Positions 24,734 to 32,572 of a DNA stretch of 36,742 nt are shown piece by piece. The notes under the pieces were generated by a model. The model was not told the DNA's origin. It worked only from the letters and a program-made list of their open reading frames with translations, and did not search any database. Each line of letters starts with the position of its first letter. The first letter of the stretch is position 1. Both the position numbers and the translations under genes were made by a program. The DNA is from Marinibacterium sp. (lineage in GTDB: Bacteria > Pseudomonadota > Alphaproteobacteria > Rhodobacterales > Rhodobacteraceae): assembly GCA_025800215.1 (NCBI GenBank), contig JAOXSC010000088.1, forward strand, positions 1 through 36,742. Reading direction: 5' to 3'.

Positions 24734-25432
24734 TCAGCCCTGCAGCCGCAACCCGATCTCGTCGCCCAACCGGACCACATCGCCCGGGGCGGGGATCTGA
24801 CTGGCGATGGTGGTGGCGGCGTCGGGGGTGGTGATGGGGTCTCCGGCCGGGGTCTCGAATGCCGGCGCAAGGCCAAGCGCATCAAGGGCGGCGCGCGCGG
24901 CATCAACCGTGCGGCCGCGCAGATCGGGCAGGCGGCGCAGTTCGTCGGCCCCATCGGGCGGCGGGACCGGGACGATGCGAAAGGTCAGCTTGGCCGAAAT
25001 ATCCGCCGAATAGCCATAGCTGTTGGCATAGCCCGCATCCACCGGCGCCGCATAAAGCCGGTTCACCGATTTCAGCATCGCCGGGTTCAGCCGCGCGGTC
25101 AGGCCCGCGCGCCCGGCCACCGCGGCCACCGTGGGGCTGACAGTCTTGACGGGACGCGCCGGGCCCGCCCCCGGCGCGCCGCTGCCCAGACGCAGGGCGA
25201 CGCGGACCTCTCCGGTGGTGTCGGGCAGGGTGTAGAAGGTCGGGCGGTAGCCGATCTCCTGCAGCAGCTTAAGCTTTTCGTCATCGCCTTCGGTGTAGAT
25301 TTCCAGCACCTTGGCCAGCGATGCGTCGTCCAGGGCTTCCTGAGCGTCGGCGACGCCCTGTCCGACCGATGCGATGACCTCGCCCAGGGGCGAGGCGACG
25401 ATGTCGCCGATCAGGGTCTTGAGGGAGCTCAT
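24734..25432 (-). CDS. Three-block family protein with C-terminal PASTA domain (operon gene 10)
   Basis: A 232-residue protein, last gene of the minus-strand operon. Block 1 (about residues 14-45) is the helix SPLGEVIASVGQGVADAQEA, with LDDASL after it. Block 2 (57-85) is LQEIGYRPTFYTLPD then GEVRVALRL. Block 3 (130-165) is VDAGYANSYGYSADISAK then VPVPPP. These match the blocks in the genes at 28241, 28840, 29677 and 30148. Residues 167-232 form one PASTA domain (LPDLRGRTVDAARAALDALG and IPAPGDVVRLG). No signal peptide or membrane helix is seen, which is unusual for PASTA, normally found on extracellular parts of kinases and penicillin-binding proteins. Its start overlaps the previous stop by 4 bp. 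Function unknown. Confidence 0.8.
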   Translation of the reverse strand: MSSLKTLIGDIVASPLGEVIASVGQGVADAQEALDDASLAKVLEIYTEGDDEKLKLLQEIGYRPTFYTLPDTTGEVRVALRLGSGAPGAGPARPVKTVSPTVAAVAGRAGLTARLNPAMLKSVNRLYAAPVDAGYANSYGYSADISAKLTFRIVPVPPPDGADELRRLPDLRGRTVDAARAALDALGLAPAFETPAGDPITTPDAATTIASQIPAPGDVVRLGDEIGLRLQG

Positions 25433-26643
25433 CCGTTATCCTCCTCAGATGTCGGGGGGACCACGGCAAAGACCACCATGATCGCGCTGCCATGGGGGGC
25501 GCTGGACCCGGCAGCGGGGGTCTGGCGGATCGACTGACCATGGGGGGCGGTGCCGGGGCGCATGGTCTGCGTGGCCAGTGTCATGCGCAGCCCCACCGAC
25601 CGCAGCACCCGTTGCGCCGCCGTCTGGGTCAGACCGCTGACATCGGGCACCGACACCTGCGGGGTTGTGGCTTCGGGGCGGTCGGGGGTCATTTCCACCG
25701 ACACGCCCGATCCATCGGTATTGGATCCGCCCAGGAAGATCTTGCCATCCCCGCCCATCGCGCCCTTGAGGTCGACCTTGATCGCGCCCAGCCGGTACGG
25801 CACCTTGCGGGCCTTCAGCGCCTGATCGGCATCTCCCAGCTTGGTGCCGATATTGGTAAAGGCGGCGTTGATGTCGGTTTCTTCGCCCTTTTGCGTCTGC
25901 TGAGCCTTGGCCAGCTCGGCCTCGGCGTCCTGCGCGCGTTTGCGGGTCTGGGCCAGCTCGGCGGTCAGCTTGTCGGTTTCAACCTGCTTGAGGCTGAGTT
26001 CATGATCCTTCGACGCAATCAGGTTGCTGCGTTTGAGCAGCTCGGCGGTGTGTTCGGAATTGACCCGGCGCAGGGTCAGCAGTTCGGCGCTGAACTTGCT
26101 GCTGTCTTCGGCCACGCCGGCCACCACCGCCGCCCCGGCCCGGTCGATATTCGTGGACACCACCGCATCACCCCGGCTAAAGCGCCGATCCGCCAGCATC
26201 GCGCCCAGGTTGCGATCCACCGTCAGGTTGTGCAGCACCACGCCCTGGTTCAGCCCTGCCTTGCGCGCCACGCCCGCCACCATGTCGCCGCTGCGCCCGG
26301 CGCTGGTGGTGCGGGCAAAGGCTTCGTCATCCAGCCGCTCGACCTGTCCGAAATCGGCGGTGATGTCCTTGGTCGAGCGGTTGACGCTGAGCATCGCACC
26401 GGGGCTGAGCACGCGCACGGGCGATCCGTTTTCGACCAGGCGCAGGGCCGGGGCAAGCTTTTGTATGCCAAGGCGATCGGCATCGGTGCGAAAGGTAAAG
26501 CGGCCATTGTTGTCGGTCTGCAGCGTGCTCAGCGCACCCCAGCGGCCGGATGACGGCGAAAAGATCTCGATCTTGACGGCATGGCGGGGCAGGGCCTTGT
26601 CGCCATCGGTGAACACCTGCCCGGTTACGATCAGCGCCACCAT
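25429..26643 (-). CDS. Ig/CarboxypepD_reg-like, coiled-coil and PASTA protein (operon gene 9)
   Basis: A 404-residue protein. Residues 1-95 look like a transthyretin/carboxypeptidase-regulatory beta-sandwich (IVTGQVFTDGDKALPRH, TDNNGRFTFRTD). The middle part contains DAVVSTNIDRAG, and residues about 183-252 form a charged coiled coil (ELLTLRRVNSEHTAEL, AELAQTRKRAQDAEAELAKA). Residues about 331-396 are a PASTA domain (VPDVSGLTQTAAQRVLRSVG, QTPAAGSSAPHGS). There is no signal peptide. It lacks the three shared blocks, but it sits between two block-bearing genes and shares PASTA with its neighbour, so the two may interact. It overlaps the next gene by 4 bp and follows the previous one by 1 bp. 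Confidence 0.75.
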   Translation of the reverse strand: MVALIVTGQVFTDGDKALPRHAVKIEIFSPSSGRWGALSTLQTDNNGRFTFRTDADRLGIQKLAPALRLVENGSPVRVLSPGAMLSVNRSTKDITADFGQVERLDDEAFARTTSAGRSGDMVAGVARKAGLNQGVVLHNLTVDRNLGAMLADRRFSRGDAVVSTNIDRAGAAVVAGVAEDSSKFSAELLTLRRVNSEHTAELLKRSNLIASKDHELSLKQVETDKLTAELAQTRKRAQDAEAELAKAQQTQKGEETDINAAFTNIGTKLGDADQALKARKVPYRLGAIKVDLKGAMGGDGKIFLGGSNTDGSGVSVEMTPDRPEATTPQVSVPDVSGLTQTAAQRVLRSVGLRMTLATQTMRPGTAPHGQSIRQTPAAGSSAPHGSAIMVVFAVVPPTSEEDNG

Positions 26644-26644
26644 C

Positions 26645-27286
26645 CTACAGATCCTTTCCGGTCAGAACGCGCACGGTTTCCCCACCCAGCTCGGCCGTCA
26701 GCACCACAACGGCGGCGCGTTGCAGCGCCGCACCGAAGCTGACCGTGGTGCGCGCGGTGCCATCGGCGCCGCTGGTCAGCACGGCGGCCCCCAGCTGCAC
26801 CTGACCGTCAAGCCGGGGGCTGGGCACGCCCGCATCCGCCGACAGCGCGCGCGAGGCGTCGCGGTCGATATTCAGCTCGACCGTCGCACCGTCGAGCAGT
26901 TCACCGGCGGTGTTGGCCACGGTGATCACGACATCGCGCCTGTTGCCGGTGCCGGTCACTTCGATGCTGAGCGCAGGCAGCGGCATGCCGTCGCCCGGCG
27001 GCACCGCCACAAAGCGGCCCGATACCGACGATGTGACCCCGCGCGTGCTGTCCGATGACGGCAGGAACAGGATCTTCATCCCGCCGCCCGGCCCTTTGGT
27101 GTCGGTCGACAGGTCAAAATGCACTTCGAAATCCAGATGCGGGATCCGGTATTGCGGCAGCGGACGGCCATAGGCGTCGATGGGGGCCGCCGATGACAGC
27201 TCCTCTTGCGCCTCGGTCAGGCTTTCGGCCATGCCCACGATGATGCTCTCCAACGTGTCGGCGATGAATTTTCCATCATTGCTCAT
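26645..27286 (-). CDS. Block-family-related protein with Ig-like domain (operon gene 8)
   Basis: A 213-residue protein. The N-terminal helix TLESIIVGMAESLTEAQEEL (11-30) fits block 1 of the neighbouring family. LPQYRIPHLDFEVHFDLS (43-60) resembles block 2 (a Pro-aromatic turn followed by an alternating beta strand). GRFVAVPPGDG keeps the PP pair of block 3 in weakened form. Residues about 105-208 form a bacterial Ig-like fold (LSIEVTGTGNRRDVVITVAN, SGADGTARTTVSF). No export signal is seen. It overlaps the gene upstream by 4 bp. Membership of the family is my inference and is weaker than for the other five. Confidence 0.7.
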   Translation of the reverse strand: MSNDGKFIADTLESIIVGMAESLTEAQEELSSAAPIDAYGRPLPQYRIPHLDFEVHFDLSTDTKGPGGGMKILFLPSSDSTRGVTSSVSGRFVAVPPGDGMPLPALSIEVTGTGNRRDVVITVANTAGELLDGATVELNIDRDASRALSADAGVPSPRLDGQVQLGAAVLTSGADGTARTTVSFGAALQRAAVVVLTAELGGETVRVLTGKDL

Positions 27287-28251
27287 CGGGTTGTCCCAGC
27301 GTCTTCGCGGCGGCGCGCAGCGGCAGTTTCGCGGGCGCGGGCGCGGCGGTTTTCATCCTGTTGGTCCTGCATCTGCTGATCGCGGCGGCGACGCAGGGCG
27401 GCCATGCGATTGGCCTGCATCCGTTCAAACAGATTGCCCGATCCGCCCGTCTCGGTCGACAGGCGGCGTTCGCGGGTGCGGGCATAATCCGAAAAGCGAT
27501 CCATCGCGCCCGAGATCTGACGTTCACGCCGCGTCCAGGCCTGATCAATCTTGTCCACCGCGCGCTTGGGGGCGCCGATCACCTTGTTGACCTTGTCCAT
27601 CTTGCTTGCAGCTTTGTTGACGGCGTCGGCCTTGACGGCCTTGCGGATCTCGGCCCGTTCGGCGGCGCTGATCCCTTCGGCGGCCAACTGGCGGTCCATG
27701 TCATCCAGCGCGCGCGACTGGTCGTTCAGCTGGCGACCCATGTCGCGCAGGGGCTGGCCCATCTCGTCAAAGCGGCGCACGCCGGATCGCACCCGACCCA
27801 GAAACCGCCCCAGACCGCTGCGCGCAGGATCGGCGGCGGCGGCGGGCGTGGCGCGGTCGGTCAGCCCGGCGGGGGCCAGACGCGCCGCATCGGCCTGACG
27901 GTCCAGCATCTGGGCACGGCGGCCTTCCCATTCGCGCGCCTCGGCCTGGCGTTCGGCAAAGCTCGCCACCCGGAACCGCGCATCGCGATGGGCGTCGCCA
28001 CCGCCCTGACCGCTCTGGCCGGGCAGACCGGTGAGGTTGCGCAACCGGTCTTCGAGCACCTGACGTTCCTGCATCAGCGCACCCAGACGGCTGTCGGGCG
28101 CCATCGCGGCGGCGCGGGCCAGATCGTCATCGCCCTCCGTCCCGGCGGCACGGGGCGGTGGGGCCGGGCGGGGCAGCGTGCCCGCCGGGCTTTTGGGCCG
28201 GTCCAGGTCTTTCCAGCTTCGCTTGGGCACGTCAGCGATCCTAGTCATCAT
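27283..28251 (-). CDS. Basic, helix-rich coiled-coil protein (operon gene 7)
   Basis: A 322-residue protein starting at the tandem ATGs at 28251/28248, overlapping the previous stop by about 11 bp. It is rich in Arg, Gln, Asp and Ala with no hydrophobic core domain. Residues 1-45 are Pro-rich, and several amphipathic helices follow (EWEGRRAQMLDRQADAARL, DMGRQLNDQSRALDDMDRQL, NKAASKMDKVNKVIGAPKRA), ending in a very basic tail (ALRRRRDQQMQ, RRARARETAAARRRED). It may act as a linker, scaffold or nucleic-acid-contacting element of the system. No known family recognised. Confidence 0.7.
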   Translation of the reverse strand: MMTRIADVPKRSWKDLDRPKSPAGTLPRPAPPPRAAGTEGDDDLARAAAMAPDSRLGALMQERQVLEDRLRNLTGLPGQSGQGGGDAHRDARFRVASFAERQAEAREWEGRRAQMLDRQADAARLAPAGLTDRATPAAAADPARSGLGRFLGRVRSGVRRFDEMGQPLRDMGRQLNDQSRALDDMDRQLAAEGISAAERAEIRKAVKADAVNKAASKMDKVNKVIGAPKRAVDKIDQAWTRRERQISGAMDRFSDYARTRERRLSTETGGSGNLFERMQANRMAALRRRRDQQMQDQQDENRRARARETAAARRREDAGTTR

Positions 28252-28804
28252 CAGTGGGCGCGGTCGAGGCGGTGATCATGGCGCGAATACGCTCTTCAAG
28301 GATCGCAGGCGGCGGCACCGGCACCAGCTTGGTCCGCAACAAAGACGACCCTTCGGCAGAATACTGGTATTTCGCCGCGTATGAGGCAGACACCGAACTG
28401 ACCCGCATCTTGGCCGAGGCCGAAAAGAACCCCACCTTGCCTTTGACCGACGCGTTCACGGTGGTCGATGAACGTTTCGACGTGCTTTCGCGGCTGGCCG
28501 AAATCGACAGCTTCAATTCGATCAGCGTATCCACGAACTGATAGAATGTCGGCACAAAGCCGAGTTCAAGCAGCGAATAGTCCTGCCCGTCGCCCAGACG
28601 CACCAGCAGCGTGCGATCGGGCGATGTGGATGCGCTCGGCGCGCCGTCATCATCGTCTTCGGGATCAGGCATGTATCCCGCCATCATCCGCGCGATCTTG
28701 AGCGAGACGAGGTCAAGCTCGTACTGCGCTTCGGCGATCCCCAGCCCGAGCAGGCGCACCATCTCGGGGAAGGGGGTATTGGTCATTTCCGTGCTGACGG
28801 ACAT
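28241..28804 (-). CDS. Three-block family protein (operon gene 6)
   Basis: A 187-residue protein with AAGGAGA upstream of the ATG at 28804. Block 1 (11-41): PFPEMVRLLGLGIAEAQYEL then DLVSL. An acidic linker follows (PDPEDDDDG). Block 2 (78-106): LLELGFVPTFYQFVDTLIE then LKLSIS. A Ser/Lys-rich middle (ASRESTSKRSSTT) leads to block 3 (137-177): VSASYAAKYQYSAEGSSLL, RTKLVPVPPP, ILEERI. It is one of the minimal versions of the family, without an added domain. No signal peptide. The closest relative in the window is the next gene upstream (28840-29634). Confidence 0.8.
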   Translation of the reverse strand: MSVSTEMTNTPFPEMVRLLGLGIAEAQYELDLVSLKIARMMAGYMPDPEDDDDGAPSASTSPDRTLLVRLGDGQDYSLLELGFVPTFYQFVDTLIELKLSISASRESTSKRSSTTVNASVKGKVGFFSASAKMRVSSVSASYAAKYQYSAEGSSLLRTKLVPVPPPAILEERIRAMITASTAPTDDD

Positions 28805-28839
28805 CGAACGGTCTCCTTGCCACGGCGTTCAGGACGGGA

Positions 28840-29634
28840 TCAGGCGTCTCCGTCTTCGGCCTTGCGTTTTTCCAGCGCGGCGTCACGCCGGGCCTGTTCG
28901 GTTTCCATGAAGGACTGAATGCGATCTTCCAGCGCCGTGGGCAGCGGGATCGGCATGATCTTGGTGCGCAGGATCGACGCGCCTTCGGCGGAATAGGAAT
29001 ATTTGTTGGAATAGCTCGCATCGACCTGGCTGGTGGCCACGTTGCGCCCATAGCTGGACGACCGCGACGTGCCCCAGAAACTGCGCTTGCGGCGGGACGA
29101 GCTGTTGACCGACGAATTCTTGTTGGTGCGGTTGCGGGTATATTCGCTTTCGCGGGTGATCTTGATGGCGATCTTGACCTCGATGATCGTGTCGACAAAC
29201 TGATAGAAGGTCGGCCCGAACCCCAGTTCCAGCATCGACATGCGCGTGGGCACCCGGATTTCCAGATCCTTGCTTGCGGGGGGCACCTGATTGTCGTTGC
29301 CGATGGTGACGCCATGCAGTTCCTTGGCCACCTTCTTGACCAGGTCCAGCATCTTGATCGCCTCACCTTCGTCGATCGACCCGGTCATGCCGTCGTCGAT
29401 GATGGCATAGGCCACCGCTTCGGCGAGGGTCATGTATTCGTACCCGAAGAACACCCGGCTGTCGTCAAAGCTGACATTGCCTTCTTCGTCATAGACGGTG
29501 GTCAGACCACCCATCATCTCGGCGGTGTTGATCGAATTTTCGTCCAGCTTGGCCTGACCATCGGCAATGGCAAAGGCCATCTGCCGGATCATGTCGCCCA
29601 TCGGGACGTTCAGAAGCTCTTGTCCGATACCCAT
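28840..29634 (-). CDS. Three-block family protein with central insert (operon gene 5)
   Basis: A 264-residue protein with AAGGAG upstream of the ATG at 29634. Block 1 (10-40): VPMGDMIRQMAFAIADGQAK then LDENS. An insert of about 90 residues follows (YMTLAEAVAYAIIDDG, KMLDLVKKVAKELHG), absent from its paralogues. Block 2 (132-162): SMLELGFGPTFYQFVDTIIE. A basic, Ser/Asn-rich stretch (NRTNKNSSVNSSSRRKRSF) leads to block 3 (203-243): VDASYSNKYSYSAEGASILR, TKIMPIPLP, LEDRIQSFM. The C-terminus is a charged helix. It is cytoplasmic by signal-peptide criteria. Function unknown. Confidence 0.8.
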   Translation of the reverse strand: MGIGQELLNVPMGDMIRQMAFAIADGQAKLDENSINTAEMMGGLTTVYDEEGNVSFDDSRVFFGYEYMTLAEAVAYAIIDDGMTGSIDEGEAIKMLDLVKKVAKELHGVTIGNDNQVPPASKDLEIRVPTRMSMLELGFGPTFYQFVDTIIEVKIAIKITRESEYTRNRTNKNSSVNSSSRRKRSFWGTSRSSSYGRNVATSQVDASYSNKYSYSAEGASILRTKIMPIPLPTALEDRIQSFMETEQARRDAALEKRKAEDGDA

Positions 29635-29676
29635 TGTTCACACTCTCCTTGATCCTGTTGTCGGTGGGCGATGGGC

Positions 29677-30144
29677 TCAGGCCACATCCGTTTCGAATTT
29701 GCGTTTGAGAAGCTCGCCGAAGATCTCGGGCGGGGGCAGGCTGACCAGCCGGGCGGCGATAGAGGACATGCCTTCGGCCGACACCGAAAACTTGCGCGCA
29801 TAGCCCACATCGACGCTGGCCGCGGCCATGAAGAACGGCGTGCCGCCCCCCACCTGCACCCCCACATTGACGGATGTTTCGGTGCTTTCGGTCATCGAAA
29901 AGCTCAGCTTGGCTTCGACCGTGGCTTCGGTAAAGCTGTAGAATGCGGGCACAAAGCCCAGCGACAGCAGGTTGTAGGTGTCGCCGCCCACCTCGACTTC
30001 GGCTTCGGCCATTTCGGTGGCGATGGTGACCGAATTGCGGTCCAGCGCATATTGCGCCTGCGCGATCGCCACCCCAAGGCGCTGGATGATGTCGGGCAGC
30101 GGGGCCGACAGCAGCGACCGCGTGACCTTGACGGTGTCCGACAT
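29677..30144 (-). CDS. Three-block family protein, shortest member (operon gene 4)
   Basis: A 155-residue protein that defines the minimal core. Block 1 (14-45): APLPDIIQRLGVAIAQAQYA then LDRNSV. Block 2 (58-88): LLSLGFVPAFYSFTEATVE then AKLSFS. A beta-rich middle (VNVGVQVGGGTPFF) leads to block 3 (109-150): ASVDVGYARKFSVSAEGMSS, ARLVSLPPP. It starts 3 bp after the stop of the large OmpA-bearing gene, with the ribosome-binding site inside that gene's end, so expression is coupled. Its middle and block 3 are most like those of the OmpA-bearing protein. No signal peptide. Confidence 0.8.
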   Translation of the reverse strand: MSDTVKVTRSLLSAPLPDIIQRLGVAIAQAQYALDRNSVTIATEMAEAEVEVGGDTYNLLSLGFVPAFYSFTEATVEAKLSFSMTESTETSVNVGVQVGGGTPFFMAAASVDVGYARKFSVSAEGMSSIAARLVSLPPPEIFGELLKRKFETDVA

Positions 30145-30147
30145 GGC

Positions 30148-31908
30148 CTAGCCCTCACCGCCCTGATCAAGAAAGCTCTTGATCGTATCAAGAAACTGCG
30201 GCGGCGCGGGGATCGACACCAGCCGGGCCGAGATCGACGAATTGCCCGTCACGTTCATTTCGAACTGCCGGGCATAGCGCACATCCACAGATGCCCCGAC
30301 CGCGACGGTGCGGTTGCCGGTGTTTTCCCGTGTCCCCGAACTGGACGTGGTGCGGGTAAAGCTTTCGGTGACCGTCACGCCGGATGTCCCCGACAGCGAA
30401 ATCTGCCGGTTCGACGATGTCACCAGGATCATCCGATAGCTGTCCCCCTGATTGCACAGGTTGGTCACATTACCCGCCGCCGACGCCTGAACCTGAACGC
30501 TGGCATTGCCGTTCACCGCCGTCGCAAGGTTCCTGGCAAACGCCTCGGCGCTGTTGGCCACAGGCGTTCCCGACGCCGAGGCTCCATCCAGCTGAAAGCT
30601 CTGCCCCTTGATGGTGACCGTCTGCCCGTTCAGCCCGTCCAGGCCAAGCGCGTCATAGAGAAACACCCAGCCATTGCCACGGCTGTTCGCCGACAGCTTG
30701 TCAGGCGTCACCCCATCAAGCTGATTGGCATCGTCACCATCCACCCAGATATAGTGATCGGGGGTGTCGACCATGATCTCGACCACGCGATGCGGCTGAC
30801 TTTCAAGCCCGTCGGGTACCCCTTCGGACCGCCAGCGATCTTCTCCGAAAGACTGCACCTGCAGCTTGGCAGGGTCCACGCCATTGGCGATCAGCCGGTT
30901 GCGCACGGCCTTGGCGCGCTCTTCCGACAGGGTCTGGTTGTGGCTGTCAGAACTGGTGCGGCTGGCATAGCCGTTGACCTTGGCGCTGAGCCCCATCTTT
31001 TTCATGAACTGGGCCAGATTGCGCAGGGGCGCGTCGTCATTGGATCGGATGAAGGCCTTGTCCACATCGAAGAACACCCGATAGAAATGATCACCCGCCG
31101 CGATATGCACGGCCGTGAACGCGGTGGCATTGATCGCGTCCTTGACCTTGGCGGCATAGGCGGCAACCGTGTTGGACCGGGTCACATCCACGCTGGTGGA
31201 TCCGTTCATGCGATAGGTTTCGGGCGATTGCGCCGCACCGGGGTTGCGCGAAATACGGATCAGCCCGTTTTCGAACCCGCCACCGATAAAGGCCACGGCA
31301 TTGGGCGAACACACGACCTTGCCATCACTGACGGATGTGGTGGGCGTGGGCGTCACGGGTGTACAGTTCTGGATCGGGATGGCCCGCGTGATGTCCTGCT
31401 GACCACGGATGGCGTCTGCGAGGCCTTCGATCCGGGCGCGCGGGCTGTCACCGGTCAGGGGGAAATTCTGCCCCCCCACCGTCAGCGCCCCCTGCGAGGC
31501 CACGTTGATGTCGACATTGGCCGACCGGGTCTGCGTGCGGGTCGAACTGCCGCTTTCGGTCGATGACGAAGACGAGGTTTCGCTGTCATTCGACGTGCTG
31601 GTGTCGCTGAACGAGCCGCCGATATTGACGCCCACACCGATATTCTTTTCCACCCGCAGCGATAGCTGCATCGAACAGGTGATGTCGGCATGCTGATAAT
31701 GATAAAAGGCCGGCATCAGCCCCATATCAAGAAGCGATTTGCCCCCCAGACTGTCGCGGGCGGTGATGAATTCACCCATCTGGTTGACCGAATTTTCATC
31801 CAGCGCCTTTTGTGCTTCGGCGATGGACAGGCCAAGCGATTTGATGAAATCGGCGACGCTGGCTTCGGCGAGCACCTGACCGGGGGTCATATCCTCGAGA
31901 TCGGGCAT
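30148..31908 (-). CDS. Three-block family protein with inserted OmpA-like domain (operon gene 3)
   Basis: A 586-residue protein. Block 1 (16-48): ASVADFIKSLGLSIAEAQKA then LDENSV. Block 2 (59-87): LLDMGLMPAFYHYQHADIT. A Ser/Thr-rich tract follows (about 100-130). Block 3 comes only at the end (539-580): ASVDVRYARQFEMNVTGNSS, ARLVSIPAPP. Between them lies an insert of about 380 residues containing an OmpA-like fold at about 272-382 (FFDVDKAFIRSND, LSEERAKAVRNRLIANGV, VQSFGEDRW). The usual peptidoglycan-contacting Asp of GHTD is lost (GYASRTSS), while the partner Arg 331 remains. The flanking beta-rich parts (TIKGQSFQLDG, AFARNLATAVNGNASVQ) loosely recall phage-tail or flagellin-type domains. 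No signal peptide despite the OmpA fold. Confidence 0.82.
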   Translation of the reverse strand: MPDLEDMTPGQVLAEASVADFIKSLGLSIAEAQKALDENSVNQMGEFITARDSLGGKSLLDMGLMPAFYHYQHADITCSMQLSLRVEKNIGVGVNIGGSFSDTSTSNDSETSSSSSTESGSSTRTQTRSANVDINVASQGALTVGGQNFPLTGDSPRARIEGLADAIRGQQDITRAIPIQNCTPVTPTPTTSVSDGKVVCSPNAVAFIGGGFENGLIRISRNPGAAQSPETYRMNGSTSVDVTRSNTVAAYAAKVKDAINATAFTAVHIAAGDHFYRVFFDVDKAFIRSNDDAPLRNLAQFMKKMGLSAKVNGYASRTSSDSHNQTLSEERAKAVRNRLIANGVDPAKLQVQSFGEDRWRSEGVPDGLESQPHRVVEIMVDTPDHYIWVDGDDANQLDGVTPDKLSANSRGNGWVFLYDALGLDGLNGQTVTIKGQSFQLDGASASGTPVANSAEAFARNLATAVNGNASVQVQASAAGNVTNLCNQGDSYRMILVTSSNRQISLSGTSGVTVTESFTRTTSSSGTRENTGNRTVAVGASVDVRYARQFEMNVTGNSSISARLVSIPAPPQFLDTIKSFLDQGGEG

Positions 31909-31990
31909 TGTGGTGAACCTTTCGCGTGGCAGCCCCGTTTGGCGCAGGGCAGGTGGCAGGAACGCGGGCCCCCAACCCGCAGCTGGTGGC

Positions 31991-32572
31991 TTAGACCGGT
32001 GGCGGGTGGGCGGTGTCGGGCGGCAGGGGCAGCGCGGTGTCGGCGCTGACCTGATCGTTCCGAACCGTGAAATAGGCGTGTTTGGCCTGCAGATCGCGCA
32101 GGCGGCGGGCGTCGGGGGTCATGCCCCGCTGCAACCAGCCCAGAACCGTGCGGGCCACGGGCAGATCATCGCGGGCGGCGTCCTGCAGGGCGCTTTCCAG
32201 CGCGGACCGCGCGCGGTCGGCATCACCTGACTTGAGCAGGTTCAGCGCCAGCCGTTCACCGGTCGCTGCGCGGTCGCGTTTCTGGATCGCAAGCAGGGTG
32301 CCAAGCGTCTCGTAATGGGCCAGCGCCCGGTCGCAAAAGTCGATCACCTCGGCATGGGCGCCGGACAGCTCGAGGCTTTCCAGCACACATTGCGTATAGT
32401 GGCGAAAGAACACCTCGGGCGCGCGCCCGGCCTGGGCGCGGCGCAGCGCTTCGCGGTAATGGCGCAGGGCGTCGCCGTGATCGCCCCTGAGCGCGGCAAG
32501 CTTGCCCGCCTCGGCGATGCCCATATGGACCATGTGGCCCTTGGCGGATTGGGTTTGGGCGGTGGCGGTCAT
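31991..32572 (-). CDS. TPR-like helical repeat protein (operon gene 2)
   Basis: A 193-residue protein from the ATG at 32572, which overlaps the previous stop by 4 bp; the frame is open to 32611. Residues about 15-140 form helical pairs in the style of tetratricopeptide repeats: AGKLAALRGDHGDALRHYRE, VLESLELSGAHAEVIDFCDR, ERLALNLLKSGDADRARSAL. The C-terminus is Pro-rich. TPR proteins usually act as adaptors, so it may be the assembly or chaperone partner for the block-family proteins downstream. That role is inferred. Confidence 0.75.
   Translation of the reverse strand: MTATAQTQSAKGHMVHMGIAEAGKLAALRGDHGDALRHYREALRRAQAGRAPEVFFRHYTQCVLESLELSGAHAEVIDFCDRALAHYETLGTLLAIQKRDRAATGERLALNLLKSGDADRARSALESALQDAARDDLPVARTVLGWLQRGMTPDARRLRDLQAKHAYFTVRNDQVSADTALPLPPDTAHPPPV

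Noticed and set aside
29671..31566. 631-codon open frame on the plus strand across the block-family genes
   Set aside because: Low-complexity His/Arg/Gly-rich translation with no motif; the minus-strand frames share conserved blocks with one another and have ribosome-binding sites.
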